The translations under genes and the position numbers were made by a program. DNA of 64,000 nucleotides from Diploptera punctata (Eukaryota; Arthropoda; Insecta; Blattodea; Blaberidae). This document shows, one piece after another, positions 61,590 to 64,000 of this stretch. The notes below the pieces were generated by a model. It saw only the letters and a list, made by a program, of their open reading frames with translations, had not been told where the DNA came from and did no database searches. Each line of letters starts with the position of its first letter. The first letter of the stretch is position 1. The DNA is taken from contig JASPKZ010009883.1 in the NCBI GenBank assembly GCA_030220185.1, positions 1-64,000 of the forward strand. The letters are read 5' to 3'.

Positions 61590-62560
61590 TTCACGGAGGT
61601 AGAACTTAGTAATAAAATAAACTATCTAGACCTTACCATAACGAAAAACATAGAAAAGAAGAAACTTAAAATTAATATTTTCCGCAAATCTACAAATAAT
61701 ATGCTCACCATCAGTAAGAAATCTAGACACCCAGACCAATACAAAATCAGCACATTTAATAGTTTAATCAACAGAATGTTAAAATTACTCTTAAACAAAA
61801 CAAATTATAACAAAGAATTACAATATATTAAGAACATGGCAAAAAAACAATGGTTTCAATAAACAAATCATTGATAAGCTTATAAAAAAACAAAAAAGAA
61901 AAAAAATGACATAAATAATATAACAAAACTTGAAAGAGTATCTGTTAATAATAAAACGTGGGTAACTTTAACATACACAAGAAATGAAACCACAAAACTA
62001 GCTAGAACCTTGAAAAAAAATTAAATAAAAACATAAACATGGCCTATAAAACCGAAAAATTAAACAACATAATATATAATGGCATAGAAGAACACAACAT
62101 ATTTAATAATAAGGGAGTTTATAAACTAACATGTAAAGATTGTAATAAATTTTATATAGGAAGGACGTGTTGAAACTTCAATACAAGATATAAGGAACAC
62201 CTAAAAGATTTCATGTATGCGGGTGGTAAATCAAGTTATGTGAAACATATAATTAAATCAGATCACAGAATGGACACAATATAAAACACACTAACGACAG
62301 TCCTCAAAGAAAACATTCCAGCAAAGATCAATATATTTGAAGACCTCGAAATTATAAAAGAAATAATCAACACCCTACTTCTTAATGAGAATGCACATCA
62401 GTCATACAACCCATTATATGAGATCGTCAAAAACAAGTCAGTTGCTACTAAAGACACATCGAGTCTACCCAACGTCTTAACCAACAACAACTAGTAGCAG
62501 ATACTCATCCTGCTGATGATGGAAGTTAACTTCCGAAAGGTCTCCAGATAATATTTTAAA
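61590..62560 (+). pseudogene. Penelope-like element, distinct subfamily, RT end to 3' terminus
   Basis: Reads NKINYLDLTITKNIEKKKLK, INIFRKSTNN, HPDQYKISTFNSLINRMLK, then after breaks GVYKLTCKDCNKFYIGRT and RYKEHLKDF (GIY-YIG core), and an EN tail at 62300-62400. It ends in a hammerhead-like terminus. At least four frame breaks. Confidence 0.85.
62510..62547 (+). ncRNA. Hammerhead-like motif, best match in the window
   Basis: CUG, CUGAUGA, U, helix GGAAG-UUAA-CUUCC, GAAA, stem III AG-GU-CU, C, CAG pairing with CUG. The CUGAUGA and GAAA cores are canonical and helix II is perfect. One unpaired U after A9 is shared with all other copies. Confidence 0.7.
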
Positions 62561-63009
62561 TATAATATTTTAACACATTTGACGACACCTACCAAAAAGG
62601 TACAAAATGAAATGGAATTTGATATGAATTTTATTAGTATTGACACTTCTAATTGTCGGATTTCGCTCATTTTTGGACAATATCTATCTCAGTTTATTTT
62701 AATAGGACGACATACTTAGTTTCATTGTGAAACATCGAAAAATGTGACCGCTAGAGCGATTTTTAAATTTTCACTTCAGGTGAACTCCTGTGCCTAATGC
62801 TTTTAGAGGGCCCAATTGTGAATCTAAACCATTGAGGGACCCAATCAGATACACACAAATTTTCGTGAAAATCAGTCAAGTCGTTTAGGAGTTCAGTGAC
62901 AAACACACACGTACAGAAGAATTATATATTGCATTGTAAGCCCATGTTTTCCCTTTACAGAGATTTAGGTTCTCTTCCCCTACACGGAAGAATTTTAACC
63001 ATACTAATT

Positions 63010-63330
63010 TAATTACACTTGTTTTCGTATAGATGTCATTTTGAGTGGTCCCTGGTCAGCGTTCTGCCTCATACTGACATCTAGGAACCAAGGTAGTACT
63101 AGGAAGGGAAAATTCGGTAAATTTTGCTTAGAGGCCTTTTCATTCAGGCTTAAGGATTTTTTACGAGCCTGAAAATCTTCAGACTCGGGACCCACGCTTA
63201 AAGTCCCTCCCGGAGGACTTGCTCCTTGGATTTTTCCGTCCTAAAAATCCATCGACCTCGGCCGGGTTTGAACCCGCGACCGTCGGGACGAGAGGCAAGG
63301 AGCATAACCACTAGTCCACCGCGGCATACA
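63010..63330 (-). repeat. tRNA-derived SINE, another family
   Basis: The minus-strand head reads TGCCGCGGTGGACTAGTGGT, TATGCTCCTTGCC and the B-box GGGTTCAAACCC. The body has GAGGACTTGCTCC-type phrases in reverse. Only one copy in the window. Confidence 0.7.
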
Positions 63331-63844
63331 GATAAGAAATGAAAAAGTATAGCTATAACCATACATTTATTATTGTACCTTTACTAACTCACTGGCACTA
63401 TTGTGGACATGAGGTCTCCAGACATCCCTGTTATGAGCAGTTTTCCAACCGTCCCCTATGCACTACATAAACTTAATTCTTGGGTAACTCAATTTTCCTA
63501 TTTTTAATCTTAGCGTATAGAACAATGAAGCAAGAAGTTGTGTAGCATATCGCTCAGCATTGTAGTATACAGGATGTCGTGTGATTACCATGTAATTGAA
63601 TATCCTGACACTGCCTTCATAAATGGCAAAATTTGATAAAGTTCAATATGGAACACTGCTATGAGTTTGAACGAAGCATTTATATACATCAGAGATAGTG
63701 TAGTCTAGCCATGATAGCAGTTAGTATTTATTTAACGATGTTCAGATAATTATATTTACTTTTTATTTATTTATTTATTTTAGCTGATGGAGTTAAGACC
63801 ATAAGGTCTTCTCTTCCACTTCATCAGGTTTAAATTATACAGGC

Positions 63845-64000
63845 TATCCTATAGTAATTCTGCTTTAGGGCAGTTCCTTCACTGCAATCATGCTATGCTT
63901 TGCAGCTTTACTAGAGAATTATAGGTGTGGTAGCTTCTCATTGCTTTCCACACCCTGGATGATGATGATGAAGATGATAATGATCATGGTCAGATGATGT
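63845..64000 (-). repeat. SINE-B copy, 3' part, running off the window
   Basis: TATAGTAATTCTGCTTTAGG, CAGTTCCTTCACTGCAATCA, TAGGTGTGGTAGCTTCTCAT, CCACACC, then an ATG-rich tract: the complement of the SINE-B tail. Confidence 0.85.

Larger units (their letters stand above)
61436..62937 (-). mobile_element. Helitron-like element carrying a PLE insertion (tentative)
   Basis: The left end CTAATACCCGGAGTGCGTTG, CTACGCC is the complement of the 34600-34647 end. The right end, read on the minus strand, is ATATATAATTCTTCTGTACG, TGTGTGTTTGTCACTGAACT, resembling 34810-34870. Class assignment by ends only. Confidence 0.4.

Noticed and set aside
1..64000. CRISPR array, bacterial operon or viral genome
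   Set aside because: Spliced gene structure, SINEs, LINEs and PLEs show eukaryotic chromosomal DNA. The repeats that looked periodic are tRNA-bearing SINE arrays, not short spaced repeats.

Overview
The window is eukaryotic nuclear DNA, almost certainly from an insect. It is AT-rich, has a split gene with GT-AG introns of 3.4 to 14 kb, and is packed with transposable elements typical of arthropods: Penelope-like elements (PLEs), AP-endonuclease LINEs, Tc1/mariner, hAT, PIF/Harbinger, piggyBac, Helitron-like elements and tRNA-derived SINEs. The repeat style suggests a large polyneopteran genome such as a cockroach or termite; that is inference only.

The one clear host gene is phytanoyl-CoA 2-hydroxylase (PHYH), the peroxisomal alpha-oxidation enzyme, on the plus strand from 9572 to 48778. 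I place eight coding exons by splice signals, phase and family motifs: 9572-9631 (PTS2 signal), 13118-13281, 17447-17612, 31574-31687, 35108-35257, 39465-39599, 43548-43684 and 48725-48778. Together they give about 326 residues and contain the Fe(II) triad (H167, D169, H255) and the 2-oxoglutarate arginine (R266). Exon 7 is one base short, so the frame breaks 16 codons before its end. This is either a sequencing error or a real lesion.

Nearly everything else is mobile DNA, much of it nested in PHYH introns. Thirteen PLE-derived insertions can be delimited exactly by 11-13 bp target-site duplications. Most are 'foldback' elements made of two head-to-head PLE termini. Their termini, and the ends of other PLE fragments, carry hammerhead-ribozyme-like cores (CUGANGA, helix, GAAA, short stem III). 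The helix II sequences differ between copies but still pair, which is covariation evidence for a structured RNA.

Layout: 1-9500 is AT-rich DNA with old repeats, SINEs, LINE tails and one PLE. 9572-17612 holds PHYH exons 1-3 with a mariner, a Harbinger element and several PLE foldbacks. 17613-31573 is the 14-kb intron 3, with SINEs, a LINE whose halves lie in opposite orientation (twin-priming-like), a hAT element with a solo-LTR-like insert, and an orphan exon-like ORF. 31574-48778 holds exons 4-8 with arrays of tRNA-bearing repeats, LINE fragments, a 1.4-kb PLE and a hAT carrying nested insertions. 48779-64000 is downstream DNA with mariner-like, piggyBac, PLE, SINE and Helitron-like sequences and no recognised host gene. 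No bacterial gene, CRISPR array, rRNA gene or confidently functional tRNA gene was found.
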